From Oleiphilus messinensis (GTDB lineage Bacteria > Pseudomonadota > Gammaproteobacteria > Pseudomonadales > Oleiphilaceae), in NCBI RefSeq assembly GCF_002162375.1, contig NZ_CP021425.1:3232766-3296765 (forward strand): a stretch of DNA of 64,000 bases, in the 5' to 3' direction. Shown here one piece after another: positions 62,759 through 64,000 of this stretch. The translations under genes were made by a program, and so were the position numbers. The notes beneath the pieces are model-generated. The model was given only the letters and a program-made list of their open reading frames with translations, did not search any database and was not told the origin of the DNA. Within the stretch, counting starts at the first letter, position 1. Each line of letters starts with the position of its first letter.

Positions 62759-64000
62759 GAAAGACTCGATTCTGCTGAATTGAACTGGGCCTGTTCTGCT
62801 ATTAATCCAGCAGCTTGATACTCAAGTACTTCCGTGATTCCACGAGCTTTTGCCGCTACCAGGCCATGAAACAAAAGTACAGGGATTGCTACCGATAACC
62901 CCTGCACGGTTGTAATCAAAGCTTGAGAAATACCACTCGCCATCAACTTGGGATCACCAGTTCCAAACAATGAAATACTCTGGAACGTTACGATCATGCC
63001 GGTCACCGTCCCCAATAACCCTAACAACGGAGCGACAACAGCAATCATTTTCAATGCCGCGACACGGCGATTGATCGTGGGAATTTCTCTTAGCATTAAC
63101 TCCCCCATTCGCAACTCCAGCGTTTCCAAATCGGCATTCGAGTTGTTGTTGTAGCAAGCCAATATTCTTCCTAGCGGGTTGTTTCCAGGTTTATCTGGAC
63201 GACGTAATTGTGAGCGGACTTTAAACGAGAGCAGCAGCAACATGAATCCACGCTCAAGAGCAATCAGTACAGCGACCATTCCCAGGGCAATGATGATGTA
63301 GCCCACGATTCCGCCTTGCCTGATACGCGCTTCAAAATCAGGTAGTTGAGTTAACATTTCCAAAAGCTGACCACGAGATGGATCTAAAGCAAGCGGAAAG
63401 GTTTTCTGTTGGGGGGTCGGCAAATCAGATAGCGTATCAACAAACCGATCCGCTGGCTGAGCAGCCAACTCAATCAACTTACCGGTTTGTGGATCATAAT
63501 TTAAATAGGCGCCATCTTTCACTATATTGAACACCCCTAACCGGGTCACTCTTGCGCTATGCAGGTCTCCATGAACGGAACGATAGTCAGCCGTGAATGT
63601 GGTAATGCGCCCAGACTCAGTGACTTCAAGCGCGAGTTCAAACCAAAGTTTTCGAATTTCATCAACAGATGGCAAAGCTGATGCTCTACTCATTTTATCG
63701 CTGAAATTGTCCAGAAACGCCGTTCGCTCAGGGTAATTAAGCTGGGTTAGCGAATCATTAAATTCCGCCTTACTCTCAATTGCGGTCTGTTGCAAAACAC
63801 CAAACAGCGCTTTCAATTCTCCTAACTTTTCATCTCGATCTGTTCTGAGTTGACTAATTTGCTCCTGGTTAGTTTTTAACTGCTCTTCCAACTCACTGGA
63901 TGATTTCAGGAGTTTGTCTCGTTCCAGTTCAGCTTCTTTTAACAATTGCGCCTGCTGATCAAGTTCACGCTTGAAACGGGTAACCCGTTCTGTGTCCTGC
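62755..64000 (-). CDS. TtpC-like MotA/TolQ/ExbB protein with coiled-coil N-terminus, 5'-truncated
   Basis: The frame is open to the window edge (RVTRFKRELDQQAQ upstream of the first listed start), so the N-terminus lies outside. The visible part begins with a periplasmic coiled coil, then a TolQ/ExbB-like channel domain at about the last 180 residues with IIIALGMVAVLIALERGF, VVAPLLGLLGTVTGMIVTF and VQGLSVAIPVLLFHGL. This architecture matches TtpC of Vibrio TonB2 systems, where it is essential for TonB2 function. It overlaps exbB by 4 bp. The preceding gene in such operons is not visible. Confidence 0.88.
   Translation of the reverse strand, partial: QDTERVTRFKRELDQQAQLLKEAELERDKLLKSSSELEEQLKTNQEQISQLRTDRDEKLGELKALFGVLQQTAIESKAEFNDSLTQLNYPERTAFLDNFSDKMSRASALPSVDEIRKLWFELALEVTESGRITTFTADYRSVHGDLHSARVTRLGVFNIVKDGAYLNYDPQTGKLIELAAQPADRFVDTLSDLPTPQQKTFPLALDPSRGQLLEMLTQLPDFEARIRQGGIVGYIIIALGMVAVLIALERGFMLLLLSFKVRSQLRRPDKPGNNPLGRILACYNNNSNADLETLELRMGELMLREIPTINRRVAALKMIAVVAPLLGLLGTVTGMIVTFQSISLFGTGDPKLMASGISQALITTVQGLSVAIPVLLFHGLVAAKARGITEVLEYQAAGLIAEQAQFNSAESSLS

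Overview
The window looks like chromosome from a marine-type gammaproteobacterium. The evidence is an etfBA/ETF-QO pair, a TonB2-type energy system (ttpC-exbB-exbD-tonB-TPR), DUF1285 and DUF3135 proteins, an HsbR/HsbA-like partner-switch pair, gpsA next to sixA, truC and xthA. I cannot name the species from sequence alone.

Layout. (1) 1-4.5 kb: ketone-body or leucine-type catabolism, with HMG-CoA lyase (cut by the window edge), acetoacetyl-CoA synthetase, an SDR and a GST. (2) 4.5-6.1 kb: a lipoprotein with a long Pro-Thr microsatellite. (3) 6.4-15.8 kb: surface polysaccharide genes. These are a Wzi-like outer-membrane protein, a seven-SLBB export protein, a tandem 2OG-Fe(II) oxygenase, and an opposing operon of ArnB-like aminotransferase, radical SAM/SPASM protein and stand-alone ArnA-type decarboxylase. 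(4) 15.9-20.4 kb: etfBA divergent from ETF dehydrogenase, with a MITE between them. (5) 20.5-48.0 kb: a radical SAM gene split in two by a 26-kb genomic island. (6) 48.2-64 kb: housekeeping and regulatory genes, a Fur box and the TonB2-type operon, whose first gene runs off the window.

The island is the main discovery. The chromosomal radical SAM gene was 298 codons. Its first 39 codons lie at 47886-48002 and its last 259 at 21050-21829. A duplicated ATC marks both junctions, and related AT-rich repeats lie just inside each end. The island carries a complete 298-residue homologue of the broken gene directly inside its left end, so insertion appears to replace what it destroys. Cargo: a HEPN-like protein, a Met/His-rich cytochrome c with a SHOCT membrane protein, an AraC regulator, a diguanylate cyclase, a periplasmic binding protein, a chemosensory operon (cheY-STAS-cheA-cheW-mcp-cheR-cheB), a degenerate SprA-like protein, an SRPBCC protein, and a mer cluster without merA.

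The tyrosine recombinase near the right end is broken by an ISAs1-family element, which is itself broken by an IS3-family element. Removing each element with one copy of its target duplication restores both reading frames (458 and 364 residues). The island therefore seems to have lost its own recombinase recently. A MITE with the same termini as the ISAs1 element sits 26 kb away in the etf intergenic region. Other insertions in the island are an IS4-family copy, an IS1182-family copy inside the chemosensory operon, and an IS66 remnant fused to the start of the gene after the recombinase.
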